Shown: piece by piece, positions 1 through 6,533 of the stretch
How the letters are laid out: each line of letters begins with the position of its first letter
How positions within the stretch are numbered: position 1 is the stretch's first letter
Assembly (NCBI GenBank): GCA_021767845.1
Contig: JAASSQ010000164.1
Location: 1-6,669, forward strand
Direction: 5' to 3'
DNA length: 6,669 nucleotides
From: Roseovarius sp.
GTDB lineage: Bacteria; Pseudomonadota; Alphaproteobacteria; Rhodobacterales; Rhodobacteraceae
Made by a program: the position numbers and the translations under genes
The notes under the pieces: model-generated
What the model was told of the DNA's origin: nothing
What the model saw: only the letters and a program-made list of their open reading frames with translations
Database searches by the model: none

Positions 1-1206
1 CTGCTCCTCAACCGCAGGCTGCGCGCCCCGCTCACCCGGCTGCTGACCCCGCCGCCCGATCAGGACCACGCCATTGCCCGCGCGCGCCGCACCCTGCTGC
101 TGCTTCTGCCGCTCGCCCTGCCGCTCCTAGCCTACGCGCTGGCCGGGATCGGCGAAAGCCTGACGCGCTCGATCTTCGGCTCGGGCGAGGTGATCGCCTT
201 CGGCAAACGGCTGTTCCTGTTCCTCGCGGTGCGCGCGCTGGTGCGCGACATCCTCGCCGACCCGCTCATCAAGCTCTTCGGGCGCTACGTGCTGCTGCCC
301 GTGGCGGGGCTCTACGTGCTGGGCCTGCTCGGCCCCGTTGCCGACCGGCTCGAGGCCACGGTCGTGCCGCTCGGCAACATGTCCTTCGACCTGCTCTGGC
401 TGCTCAAGGCGATCGTCGCGGGCGCCGTCGTCTTCTGGCTGGGGCGCTGGTCGAACGACCAGACCGGCCGCTATATCCAGTCGCAGCAGGACATGCGCCC
501 GGCCACGCGGCAACTGGCCGCCAAGGCCGCCGAGATCACCATCTTCGGCGCGGCCTTCCTGGTGCTGATGAACGTGCTGGGCATCTCGCTCACCTCGCTG
601 GCGGTGCTGGGCGGCGCGATCGGCGTGGGGCTGGGCTTCGGGCTGCAGAAGATCGCCTCGAACTTCATCTCCGGCGTGATCCTGCTGCTCGAAGGGCAGG
701 CCACGGTCGGCGATTACGTCGAGCTCGACAACGGCGAGGCCGGCACGATCGTGAAAACCACCGCCCGCGCGATGATCCTCGAAACCTATGACGGCCGCTG
801 GATCGTCGTCCCGAACGAGGATTTCATCACCACCCGCGTCATCAACTATTCCGACCAGGGCAGCGCCAACCGCTACGAGGCGGCCTTCTCGGTCTCCTAC
901 GACACCGACATCAACCGCGTCCCCGCCCTGATCGAGGCGGCGGTCTCGAAACTCCCCTTCATCCTGCAAGAGCCCGACGGCCCCGATTGCGAGCTGCGCG
1001 GCTTCGGCGACAGCGGCGTGGATTTCGCCGTGGAGTTCTGGGTGAACGGCATCGACGACGGCAAGAACCGCTTCACCCCGCAGGTGCTTTTCGCGATCTG
1101 GAACGCGCTCAAGGAGAACGGAATCGAGATCCCCTTCCCGCAGCGCGTCGTGCATCACGTGGGGCTGGAGGGCGCGGCATCGCCGCCCTCAACGGGCAAG
1201 ACATGA
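1..1206 (+). CDS. Mechanosensitive ion channel, MscS family (5'-truncated)
   Basis: The frame is open from the first base and ends at TGA 1204-1206, giving 401 residues of a protein that starts before the window. Residues about 31-48 form a hydrophobic leucine-rich segment. Further hydrophobic stretches lie near residues 69-79, 97-111, 132-148 and 180-195. Residues about 198-231 are the most diagnostic part: a glycine/alanine-rich pore helix (GGAIGVGLGFGLQKIASNFI) like MscS TM3. The soluble MscS beta domain follows (VGDYVEL near 236-242, then WIVVPNEDFITTRVINYS near 267-284), and then the alpha/beta C-terminal domain ending in GIEIPFPQRVVHH. The family forms inner-membrane heptamers that open under membrane tension and release solutes during hypo-osmotic shock. 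The N-terminal part has more membrane helices than minimal E. coli MscS, so this is probably one of the longer MscS-like proteins. A GTG at 190 is only an internal codon. Family assignment is firm; the specific paralogue is not. Confidence 0.93.
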   Translation: MLLNRRLRAPLTRLLTPPPDQDHAIARARRTLLLLLPLALPLLAYALAGIGESLTRSIFGSGEVIAFGKRLFLFLAVRALVRDILADPLIKLFGRYVLLPVAGLYVLGLLGPVADRLEATVVPLGNMSFDLLWLLKAIVAGAVVFWLGRWSNDQTGRYIQSQQDMRPATRQLAAKAAEITIFGAAFLVLMNVLGISLTSLAVLGGAIGVGLGFGLQKIASNFISGVILLLEGQATVGDYVELDNGEAGTIVKTTARAMILETYDGRWIVVPNEDFITTRVINYSDQGSANRYEAAFSVSYDTDINRVPALIEAAVSKLPFILQEPDGPDCELRGFGDSGVDFAVEFWVNGIDDGKNRFTPQVLFAIWNALKENGIEIPFPQRVVHHVGLEGAASPPSTGKT

Positions 1207-1273
1207 GCGGCACCCCCTGCCCCGACCCGGCCCGCAACGGGCATGGTTGCCCACCCGGTGATGGCCTGCGCAC

Positions 1274-1280
1274 GGGAGGG
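1274..1280 (+). promoter_or_regulatory. Shine-Dalgarno site for the flavoprotein gene
   Basis: The sequence GGGAGGG lies 8 nt upstream of ATG 1289 but only 2 nt upstream of the in-frame GTG at 1283. Normal spacing therefore favours ATG 1289 as the start. The protein then begins directly with the short strand that leads into the FAD-binding glycine motif. Confidence 0.7.
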
Positions 1281-1288
1281 CCGTGACG

Positions 1289-2452
1289 ATGGGCACCGCG
1301 CTTGTTATCGGCGCAGGGCCCGCGGGGCTGATGGCCGCCGAGGCCTTGGGCCACGCGGGCCACGCCGTCACCGTGGCCGAGGCCAAACCCTCGCCCGCGC
1401 GCAAATTCCTGATGGCGGGCAAATCGGGGCTGAACCTCACCAAGGACGACCCCTCCGAGGCCTTTCTGCGCGCCTACGGCACCGCCGCGCCCACGCTGCG
1501 CCCGATGCTCGACGCCTTCGGCCCCGCGCAGGTGCGCGACTGGGCCGAGGGGCTGGGCCAGACGCTCTTCACCGGCTCGACCGGGCGGGTCTTTCCCACC
1601 GCGATGAAGGCCTCGCCGCTCTTGCGGGCGTGGCTGGCCCGGCTCGACGGGCTGGGCGTCACGATCCGCACCCGCTGGCGCTGGCAGGGCTGGGACGGGG
1701 ACGTGGCGCTCTTCGACACGGCAGGCGGGCCGCAGCGGATCGCGGCGGATGTCACCGTGCTGGCCTGCGGCGGGGCCAGCTGGGCGCGGCTCGGCTCGGA
1801 CGGGGCCTGGGCCGCGCATCTGCCCGATGCTGCGCTTGCCCCCTTCCAGCCCGCCAATACCGGGCTTTGCGTGGACTGGTCGGCCCACATGGAGCGCCAT
1901 TTCGGCGCCCCGCTCAAGGGCATCGCGCTGCGGGCGGGCGGCCATGTCTCGCGCGGCGAGGTGGTGATCTCGCGCGCCGGGCTCGAAGGCGGCGGGCTCT
2001 ACCCGCTCTCGCCGCCGCTGCGCGCGGGCGCGCCGCTGACCCTCGATCTTGCCCCGGACCTCTCCGAGGCGCGCCTGCGCGACCGGTTGTCGCGCCCGCG
2101 CGGCAAGTCCAGCCTGTCGAACCACCTGCGCAAGACCCTGAGGCTCGACCCGGCCAAACAGGCGCTGCTGATGGAATTCGGCCGCCCCCTGCCCGATGAT
2201 CTCGCCCCGCTGCTCAAGGCGCTGCCCATCGCCCATTCCGGCCTGCGCCCGATGGACGAGGCGATCTCCACGGCCGGCGGCCTGCGCCTCGACGCGCTCG
2301 ACGCGGACCTGATGCTGCGCGACCGCCCCGGCACCTTCGCCGCCGGCGAGATGCTCGACTGGGAGGCGCCGACCGGCGGCTACCTTCTGACCGCGTGCCT
2401 TGCCACCGGCCTCTGGGCCGGACGCGCCGCCGCCCATCACGCCGCGCGCTGA
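1289..2452 (+). CDS. FAD-dependent flavoprotein, HI0933-like / TIGR03862 (PP_4765-type) family
   Basis: This 387-residue protein is probably a cytoplasmic flavin-dependent oxidoreductase whose substrate is unknown. The N-terminus carries the dinucleotide-binding Rossmann motif GAGPAGLMAAEAL (residues 8-20), with an acidic residue ending strand 2 (VAEAKPS, E31). KFLMAGKSGLNLT (39-51) sits where HI0933-family proteins carry their GGGRCN-type motif; the GKSGLN version fits the TIGR03862 branch. A middle substrate/cap region spans about 60-310, with a second FAD-associated strand VTVLACGGASW (155-165). The C-terminus has the family hallmark GTFAAGEMLDWEAPTGGYLLTAC (348-370), which closes the FAD site. 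I chose the ATG at 1289 over GTG 1283 from ribosome-binding-site spacing. It lies 82 bp after the channel gene on the same strand, so cotranscription is possible. The length is normal and no catalytic region appears broken. The family is well defined but its biochemical role is not known to me. Confidence 0.9.
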   Translation: MGTALVIGAGPAGLMAAEALGHAGHAVTVAEAKPSPARKFLMAGKSGLNLTKDDPSEAFLRAYGTAAPTLRPMLDAFGPAQVRDWAEGLGQTLFTGSTGRVFPTAMKASPLLRAWLARLDGLGVTIRTRWRWQGWDGDVALFDTAGGPQRIAADVTVLACGGASWARLGSDGAWAAHLPDAALAPFQPANTGLCVDWSAHMERHFGAPLKGIALRAGGHVSRGEVVISRAGLEGGGLYPLSPPLRAGAPLTLDLAPDLSEARLRDRLSRPRGKSSLSNHLRKTLRLDPAKQALLMEFGRPLPDDLAPLLKALPIAHSGLRPMDEAISTAGGLRLDALDADLMLRDRPGTFAAGEMLDWEAPTGGYLLTACLATGLWAGRAAAHHAAR

Positions 2453-2487
2453 GCCCTTCATCTGGCGAAAAATACCTCAGGGGGTCC

Positions 2488-2504
2488 GGGGGACAGCGTC
2501 CCCC
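2488..2504. terminator. Left GC hairpin of the palindrome, possible terminator
   Basis: A perfect 7-bp stem, GGGGGAC/GTCCCCC, encloses the triloop AGC. It lies 36 bp beyond the flavoprotein stop codon and could halt rightward transcription. There is no downstream T-run, so intrinsic termination is uncertain. The same G-run can instead pair with the right arm of the larger palindrome. Confidence 0.4.
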
Positions 2505-2531
2505 GCAAACCGTGCGCCAAATCCAGACCGG

Positions 2532-2550
2532 CCGGGGGCTCTGCCCCCGG
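2532..2550. terminator. Right GC hairpin of the palindrome, possible terminator
   Basis: A perfect 8-bp stem, CCGGGGGC/GCCCCCGG, encloses the triloop TCT. It lies between the two convergent genes and could block leftward read-through from holA as well as rightward read-through. It lacks a T-run. Its C-run is shared with the alternative long-arm pairing of the whole element. Confidence 0.4.
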
Positions 2551-2621
2551 ACCCCCGGGGTATTTCGACCAAGAAGAAGCTGCGGCGCGCGCCCTGTTAA
2601 CAATCGCGCCTGACGGGGCAA

Positions 2622-2673
2622 ATACCGACGTGATACCGACGTGATACCGACGTTATACCGACGCGATACCGAT
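2622..2673. repeat. 11-bp tandem direct repeat, four copies plus a partial
   Basis: The unit ATACCGACGTG repeats head to tail at 2622-2632, 2633-2643, 2644-2654 (ending GTT) and 2655-2665 (ending GCG), followed by a partial ATACCGA at 2666-2672. The core ATACCGACG is identical in all four full copies and only the last two bases vary. The array lies in the convergent gap, 51 bp beyond the holA stop codon. A unit of 11 bp shifts the reading frame at each copy and places every copy on nearly the same face of the helix, so it is more likely a protein-binding or slippage-derived array than coding. No function can be read from sequence alone. Confidence 0.9.
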
Positions 2674-2723
2674 CCCGGATTTTCCAGTTAACCAAGGCCA
2701 ACACGCCGATTCGCCGCGAAAGG

Positions 2724-3749
2724 TTAACGCGCCGCCAGCATCGCCAGCCGGATGAGCGTCCGCTCCACCAGCGCCATCTCCGGCGCGTGCTGCCCCGCCG
2801 AGCGCAGCTTCAGGTCGGTATCGGTCAGCAGCGTCAGCGCATCCGCCAGCTTCGGCGCCCCCCATTTCTGGGCCTGCCGCAGCATCCGGTCCCGGCGCGG
2901 CCCGAAAACCGGCGGCCGGACCCGCCCGATCCCCTGCGCCGGCCCACCGGGATCTGAGGCGGCGGCGTAGAGCGTGCGGAAATGCCGGGTCGCCGTGATG
3001 CAAAGCGTGACTGGCTGCACCCCTTGGGCGCGCAGGCGTTTCATGACCGGGCCGATCTCGCCCGAGCGGGCCTCGGCCACGATGTTGAGGATGTCGTCCA
3101 GCTCGGCTTCGGTCGAGCTCGGTGCGCAGGCGGCCACGTCCTCGGGGCTGACCGGGGCGCTGTCGCCCAGCTTGAAAAGTCCAAGTTTTTCCATGGTTTG
3201 CCGGAAATCGCCCGGATCAAGCTCGCGCGCCAGGGCCGTCAGGTCGCGCATCGCGTCCGGGCTGATGTCGTGCAGGCCCGCCGCCTTCAGCGCCGCCTCG
3301 ATCTCGGCGCGCGACGGCGGGTCGTCATAGATCGCGGCGGCATAGGCGTTGGCGTGCCCCTCGAACAGCTTGCGCAGCTTCGAAGCCGCTTTCAACTGCC
3401 CCGCCGTCACGATCACCTGCGCATCGCCCGGCTGCCATTCGGACAGCGCATCGGTGACGATCGGCGCCACCGCATCCGAGGCGTCCTCCACGAAGGCCAC
3501 GCGCGGGCCGGGAAAGAACCCCTGCGCCTTGACCGCATCGAGCAGCATCGCGGGGTCCTTGCGCAGTTCGGCCGCGGGAATGCGGGTCAGGCGCATCTCT
3601 TCCTCGCCCTTGGGGCCGATCAGCGCCGCGATCACCTCCTGCCGCTTGAGCGCCACGCGCATCCCGTCGGTGCCATGGATCAGCAGGCCGGCGCGATCGG
3701 GCTCGGGGCGCGCGAAATAGCCCGGCGCATCGCGTCCCGACAGCTTCAT
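2724..3749 (-). CDS. holA: DNA polymerase III subunit delta
   Basis: The 341-residue product matches the length of E. coli HolA (343 residues). Delta is the clamp-opening subunit of the clamp loader: it binds the beta sliding clamp and loads it onto primed DNA together with delta-prime and tau/gamma. Visible family features are the N-terminal strand-loop LLIHGTDGMRVALKRQEVI (22-40), corresponding to the degenerate AAA+ nucleotide site; FFPGPRVAFVEDASD (78-92); the stretch QVIVTAGQLKAASKLRKLFE (111-130); and a C-terminal helical collar domain with VMKRLRAQGVQPVTLCITATRHFRTLYAAA (235-264) and the closing helices APKLADALTLLTDTDLKLRSAG (298-319). The ATG is preceded at 7 nt by GGAGGG (complement of 3757-3762), a strong ribosome-binding site. 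It follows leuS on the same strand after 97 bp and is probably cotranscribed with it. Its 3' end faces the flavoprotein gene convergently. No lptE lies between leuS and holA, which is unusual. Confidence 0.93.
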   Translation of the reverse strand: MKLSGRDAPGYFARPEPDRAGLLIHGTDGMRVALKRQEVIAALIGPKGEEEMRLTRIPAAELRKDPAMLLDAVKAQGFFPGPRVAFVEDASDAVAPIVTDALSEWQPGDAQVIVTAGQLKAASKLRKLFEGHANAYAAAIYDDPPSRAEIEAALKAAGLHDISPDAMRDLTALARELDPGDFRQTMEKLGLFKLGDSAPVSPEDVAACAPSSTEAELDDILNIVAEARSGEIGPVMKRLRAQGVQPVTLCITATRHFRTLYAAASDPGGPAQGIGRVRPPVFGPRRDRMLRQAQKWGAPKLADALTLLTDTDLKLRSAGQHAPEMALVERTLIRLAMLAAR

Positions 3750-3848
3750 GCCCCGGCCCTCCGTTCAGCGCCAAGCCCCCGAAATAACTTGCCTTTCCGC
3801 GCGACCCCAAGTTCCGCGCCGGGGGCCGTCAGCGGTTTGCGGGATGGC
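3750..3848. other. leuS-holA spacer without lptE
   Basis: This 99-bp stretch lies between the leuS stop codon and the holA start. In the minus direction every frame I read is closed by a stop or lacks a plausible start. The frame directly after the leuS stop gives 27 codons with no lipoprotein signal or lipobox. The only functional site I can see is the holA ribosome-binding site GGAGGG (complement of 3757-3762). I see no convincing terminator hairpin, which fits read-through from leuS into holA. Confidence 0.7.
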
Positions 3849-6410
3849 TCAAATGACGACATTCACGATCCGGCCGGGGACGACGATCACCTTCTTGGGC
3901 TGGGCCCCATCCAGCGCCTTGACCACAGCATCGGCGGCCAGCGCCTGTTTTTCAACCTCGGCCTTGTCCATGTCCCTGGGCACGCTGATTTCGGCCCGGC
4001 GCTTGCCGTTGACCTGGATCGGCAGGGTCACGGTATCATCGACCAGCATCGCCTCGTCCGCCTGCGGCCACGCCGCCTCGGCCGCCAGCCCTTCCTGGGC
4101 AAGCGCGGCCCAGAGTTCCTCGGACAGGTGCGGAGTCATCGGCGACATCAGCTTGACCAGCGCACGGGCGGCCTGCCGCCGGGCGTCGCTGCCGGCCTGC
4201 GACTTGGACAGCGTGTTGGTAAAGGCATAAAGCCGCGCGATTGCGGCGTTGAAACCAAAGGATTCCACGCCGCCCGTGACATCGTGAATGGCCTTGTGCA
4301 TCTCGCGCAGAAGCGCCTCGTCGTGGTCATTGGCCGGCGCGTCGCTGGCCGCGATCTCGGTCACGATCCGATGGACGCGGGACAGGTGCTTGTAGGCGGC
4401 TTCGGCGCCCGCGGCGGTCCATTCCACGTCGCGTTCCGGCGGGCTGTCGGACAGCACGAACCACCGCGCGGTATCGGCGCCGAATTCCTCGATGATGGTG
4501 ACGGGATCGACGACATTCTTCTTTGATTTCGACATCTTGGCCGACGGGATGACCTCGACCGCCTCGCCCGTGGCCTTCAGCTTGCCGTCCTCGACCTCTT
4601 CGGGAAGATGATAGACGGGGCGGCCGTTCGCGTCGCGCGTCTGGTAGATTTCGTGCGTGACCATGCCTTGGGTGAAGAGTGCATCGAAGGGCTCCACCGC
4701 CTTGGCAGGCAGGTGCCCGGTCAGGTGCATCGCGCGGGCGAAGAAACGGGAATAGAGCAGGTGCAGGATCGCGTGTTCGATCCCGCCGATATACTGGTCC
4801 ACGTTCATCCAGTAGTCGGCCTCGGCCATGTCGGTCGGCGTCTCGGCGCGCGGCGCGGTGAAGCGGGCGAAATACCACGAACTGTCCACGAAGGTGTCCA
4901 TCGTGTCGGTTTCGCGCCTGGCCGCCTTGCCGCAGGCCGGGCAGGTGCAATCGCGCCATGTCGGGTGGCGGTCCAGCGGGTTGCCCGGCTGGTCGAAGCT
5001 GACATCGTCGGGCAGACGCACGGGCAGGTTTTCCTTGGCCTCGGGCACCACGCCGCAGCTGTCGCAATGCACGACCGGGATGGGGCAGCCCCAGTACCGC
5101 TGGCGCGACAGGCCCCAGTCGCGCAGGCGATACTTGGTCACGCCCTGGCCCACGCCATTGGCCTCGCAGAAATCGATGGCCGCGTCGATCGCTTGTTCGC
5201 CGGTCTGCACCTCGTCCCCGGCGAAGCCCTTGACGTAGCGTACCTTTTCGCTTTTCGGCGGGACATAGGCGATGCCGCTGTCCTCGGGGCGGGCGAACCC
5301 CTCCTCCGGGGTTTCCGGCTCGTATGTGGACACGACCGGCAGACCATACCTGTTCGCGAAATCAAGGTCGCGCTGATCGTGCGCGGGGCAGCCGAAAATG
5401 GCGCCCGTGCCGTAATCCATCAGGATGAAATTCGCCACATAGACGGGCAGTTCCCACGACGTGTCGAACGGGTGGCGCACCCGAAGCCCGGTGTCGAAGC
5501 CCTTTTTCTCGGCCTTTTCAAGCTCTTCCTCGGACGTGCCCATGCGGCGGCATTCGGCGTTGAAGGCGGCCAGATCGGCGTTGTCCTTTTCAAGCTGGCG
5601 GGCCAGCGGGTGATCGGGCGACACGCCGACGAAGCTTGCGCCCATCAGGGTGTCGGGGCGGGTCGTATAGACCTCGATCCGGTCGTGGCCTTCCGGTCCG
5701 TCGATCAGCGAGAACGCGAATTGCAGCCCGCGCGACCGGCCGATCCAGTTGGCCTGCATCAGCTTGACCTTTGCGGGCCAGTTGTCCAGCCCATCCAGCG
5801 CCTCGAGCAAGTCTTCGGCGAAATCCGAGATGCGGAAGAACCACTGCGTCAGCTCCCGCCGCTCGACAAGGGCGCCCGACCGCCAGCCGCGGCCGTTTTC
5901 CACCTGCTCGTTGGCCAGCACGGTCATGTCCACCGGGTCCCAATTGACGACCGCGTTCTTGCGATAGACCAGCCCCTTTTCCAGCATGTCCAGGAACAGG
6001 GCCTGCTGCTGGCCGTAATACTCGGGGTCGCAGGTGGCGAACTCGCGGCTCCAGTCGATGCTAAGGCCGAGCGGCTTCATCTGGGCACGCATGTCGTCGA
6101 TGTTGGAATAGGTCCAGTCCTTGGGGTGCCCGCCGCTGGCCATGGCCGCGTTTTCCGCCGGCATCCCGAAAGCGTCCCATCCCATCGGATGAAGCACGTT
6201 GTGACCCGTGGCCAGCTTGTAGCGCGCGATCACGTCGCCCATCGTGTAGTTGCGCACATGCCCCATGTGGATGCGCCCCGACGGATAGGGAAACATCTCG
6301 AGCACGTAATACTTGGGCTTGTCCGCGCTGCGCGTGGCGCGGAACAGGCCCGCCTTGTCCCAGGCGTCCTGCCATTTGGCTTCGATTTCGGCGGCAGAAT
6401 AGCGCGACAT
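3849..6410 (-). CDS. leuS: Leucyl-tRNA synthetase
   Basis: This 853-residue class I aminoacyl-tRNA synthetase charges tRNA-Leu with leucine in the cytoplasm. The order is that of bacterial LeuRS. The catalytic Rossmann fold carries the HIGH-type motif HMGH (48-51) after MFPYPSGR. The CP1 editing domain has the threonine-rich YTTRPDTLMG (248-257) and YGTGAIFGCPAHDQRD (333-348); D345 corresponds to the conserved editing aspartate that binds the amino group of mischarged residues. DWGLSRQRYWGCPIP (431-445) precedes a cysteine-rich zinc-type insertion (C449, C452, C488, C490, C493). KMSKS is intact at 625-629, and the anticodon-binding helical domain includes SPMTPHLSEELW (756-767). The frame stays open to 6491, but I chose ATG 6408-6410 because bacterial LeuRS begins with this RYSAAEIEAKWQDAW segment and AAGGGG (complement of 6419-6424) lies 8 nt upstream. 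It is first in a probable leuS-holA unit. Confidence 0.98.
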   Translation of the reverse strand: MSRYSAAEIEAKWQDAWDKAGLFRATRSADKPKYYVLEMFPYPSGRIHMGHVRNYTMGDVIARYKLATGHNVLHPMGWDAFGMPAENAAMASGGHPKDWTYSNIDDMRAQMKPLGLSIDWSREFATCDPEYYGQQQALFLDMLEKGLVYRKNAVVNWDPVDMTVLANEQVENGRGWRSGALVERRELTQWFFRISDFAEDLLEALDGLDNWPAKVKLMQANWIGRSRGLQFAFSLIDGPEGHDRIEVYTTRPDTLMGASFVGVSPDHPLARQLEKDNADLAAFNAECRRMGTSEEELEKAEKKGFDTGLRVRHPFDTSWELPVYVANFILMDYGTGAIFGCPAHDQRDLDFANRYGLPVVSTYEPETPEEGFARPEDSGIAYVPPKSEKVRYVKGFAGDEVQTGEQAIDAAIDFCEANGVGQGVTKYRLRDWGLSRQRYWGCPIPVVHCDSCGVVPEAKENLPVRLPDDVSFDQPGNPLDRHPTWRDCTCPACGKAARRETDTMDTFVDSSWYFARFTAPRAETPTDMAEADYWMNVDQYIGGIEHAILHLLYSRFFARAMHLTGHLPAKAVEPFDALFTQGMVTHEIYQTRDANGRPVYHLPEEVEDGKLKATGEAVEVIPSAKMSKSKKNVVDPVTIIEEFGADTARWFVLSDSPPERDVEWTAAGAEAAYKHLSRVHRIVTEIAASDAPANDHDEALLREMHKAIHDVTGGVESFGFNAAIARLYAFTNTLSKSQAGSDARRQAARALVKLMSPMTPHLSEELWAALAQEGLAAEAAWPQADEAMLVDDTVTLPIQVNGKRRAEISVPRDMDKAEVEKQALAADAVVKALDGAQPKKVIVVPGRIVNVVI

Positions 6411-6418
6411 GTGCTGCA

Positions 6419-6424
6419 CCCCTT
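6419..6424 (-). promoter_or_regulatory. Shine-Dalgarno site for leuS
   Basis: Read on the minus strand this is AAGGGG, 8 nt upstream of ATG 6408-6410. It supports that start over the in-frame ATG at 6491, which would add 27 residues not typical of bacterial LeuRS. Confidence 0.6.
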
Positions 6425-6450
6425 GGTGGTCCCGTCCCTTGTTGCCCCGC

Positions 6451-6479
6451 GTGATAGGCCGCGCGCGCCGCAGGGTCCA
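6451..6479 (-). promoter_or_regulatory. Candidate sigma-70-type promoter for leuS
   Basis: On the minus strand a -35-like TGGACC (complement of 6474-6479; 4 of 6 to TTGACA) is separated by exactly 17 bp from a -10-like TATCAC (complement of 6451-6456; 4 of 6 to TATAAT). Transcription would start near 6444 and leave a short leader of about 33 nt before leuS. The match is modest and alphaproteobacterial promoters are degenerate, so this is a candidate only. Confidence 0.35.
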
Positions 6480-6504
6480 GTGGCAACGCACAAAAATGCA
6501 GGCC

Positions 6505-6533
6505 TAGGCAGCAGTGCAAGCGCCGCCTATAAC
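6505..6533 (+). promoter_or_regulatory. Candidate sigma-70-type promoter for the glycosyltransferase
   Basis: TAGGCA (6505-6510; 4 of 6 to TTGACA) and TATAAC (6528-6533; 5 of 6 to TATAAT) are separated by exactly 17 bp. Transcription would start near 6540, about 26 nt before ATG 6566. The -35 overlaps the 8-bp palindrome GCCTAGGC (6502-6509). This is the better of the two divergent promoter candidates. Confidence 0.45.

Larger units (their letters stand above)
2456..2579. repeat. 124-bp REP-like imperfect palindrome with nested hairpins
   Basis: The element starts 3 bp after the flavoprotein stop codon. Its outer arms, 2456-2492 and 2544-2579, are imperfect inverted repeats. The inner halves match almost perfectly: AATACC, then GGGGGTCCGGGGG, against their reverse complements, with one substitution and one extra base. 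The outer ends also correspond loosely (CTTC...GG.CGA against its complement, ending in GAAG). Each arm abuts its own GC hairpin: 2488-2494 pairs with 2498-2504 (7 bp, loop AGC), and 2532-2539 pairs with 2543-2550 (8 bp, loop TCT). Elements of this look recur between genes in Rhodobacteraceae genomes, as far as I recall. Position between convergent genes suggests it also acts as a bidirectional transcription barrier, although no T-run of a canonical terminator is present. Confidence 0.8.

Noticed and set aside
127..1158. 343-codon open frame on the minus strand opposite the MscS gene
   Set aside because: Codon-aligned shadow, rich in D, E, R, H and Q, with no recognisable fold; the sense protein is a clear MscS channel.
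1231..1252. Two small overlapping hairpins between the channel and flavoprotein genes (CCCG/CGGG and GGGCA/TGCCC)
   Set aside because: Stems of only 4-5 bp in very GC-rich DNA with no T-run are expected by chance and do not support a terminator or attenuator.
1283..1288. GTG start for the flavoprotein, two codons upstream of the ATG
   Set aside because: It lies only 2 nt after the GGGAGGG site, too close for normal initiation; ATG 1289 has 8-nt spacing.
1109..2461. 450-codon open frame on the minus strand opposite the flavoprotein gene
   Set aside because: Codon-aligned shadow of a gene with clear FAD-binding motifs. It is Arg/Gly/Ala-rich and has no domain.
2622..2673. CRISPR array or plasmid iteron interpretation of the tandem repeat
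   Set aside because: The units are 11 bp with no spacers, so it is not CRISPR. No rep or cas gene, no DnaA box, and only chromosomal housekeeping genes lie beside it.
2982..4526. 514-codon open frame on the plus strand across holA and the end of leuS
   Set aside because: Same codon-register artefact. It runs across two real genes and the gap between them, and its product is low-complexity and Arg/Gly/His-rich with no motif.
6411..6480. Leader peptide attenuator or T-box controlling leuS
   Set aside because: I found no short Leu-rich reading frame, no T-box-like sequence and no terminator/antiterminator pair; the predicted leader is only about 33 nt.
6411..6491. Upstream ATG extending leuS by 27 residues
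   Set aside because: The extension is basic and unlike bacterial LeuRS N-termini, it would run through the candidate promoter, and the downstream ATG at 6410 has a well-placed ribosome-binding site.
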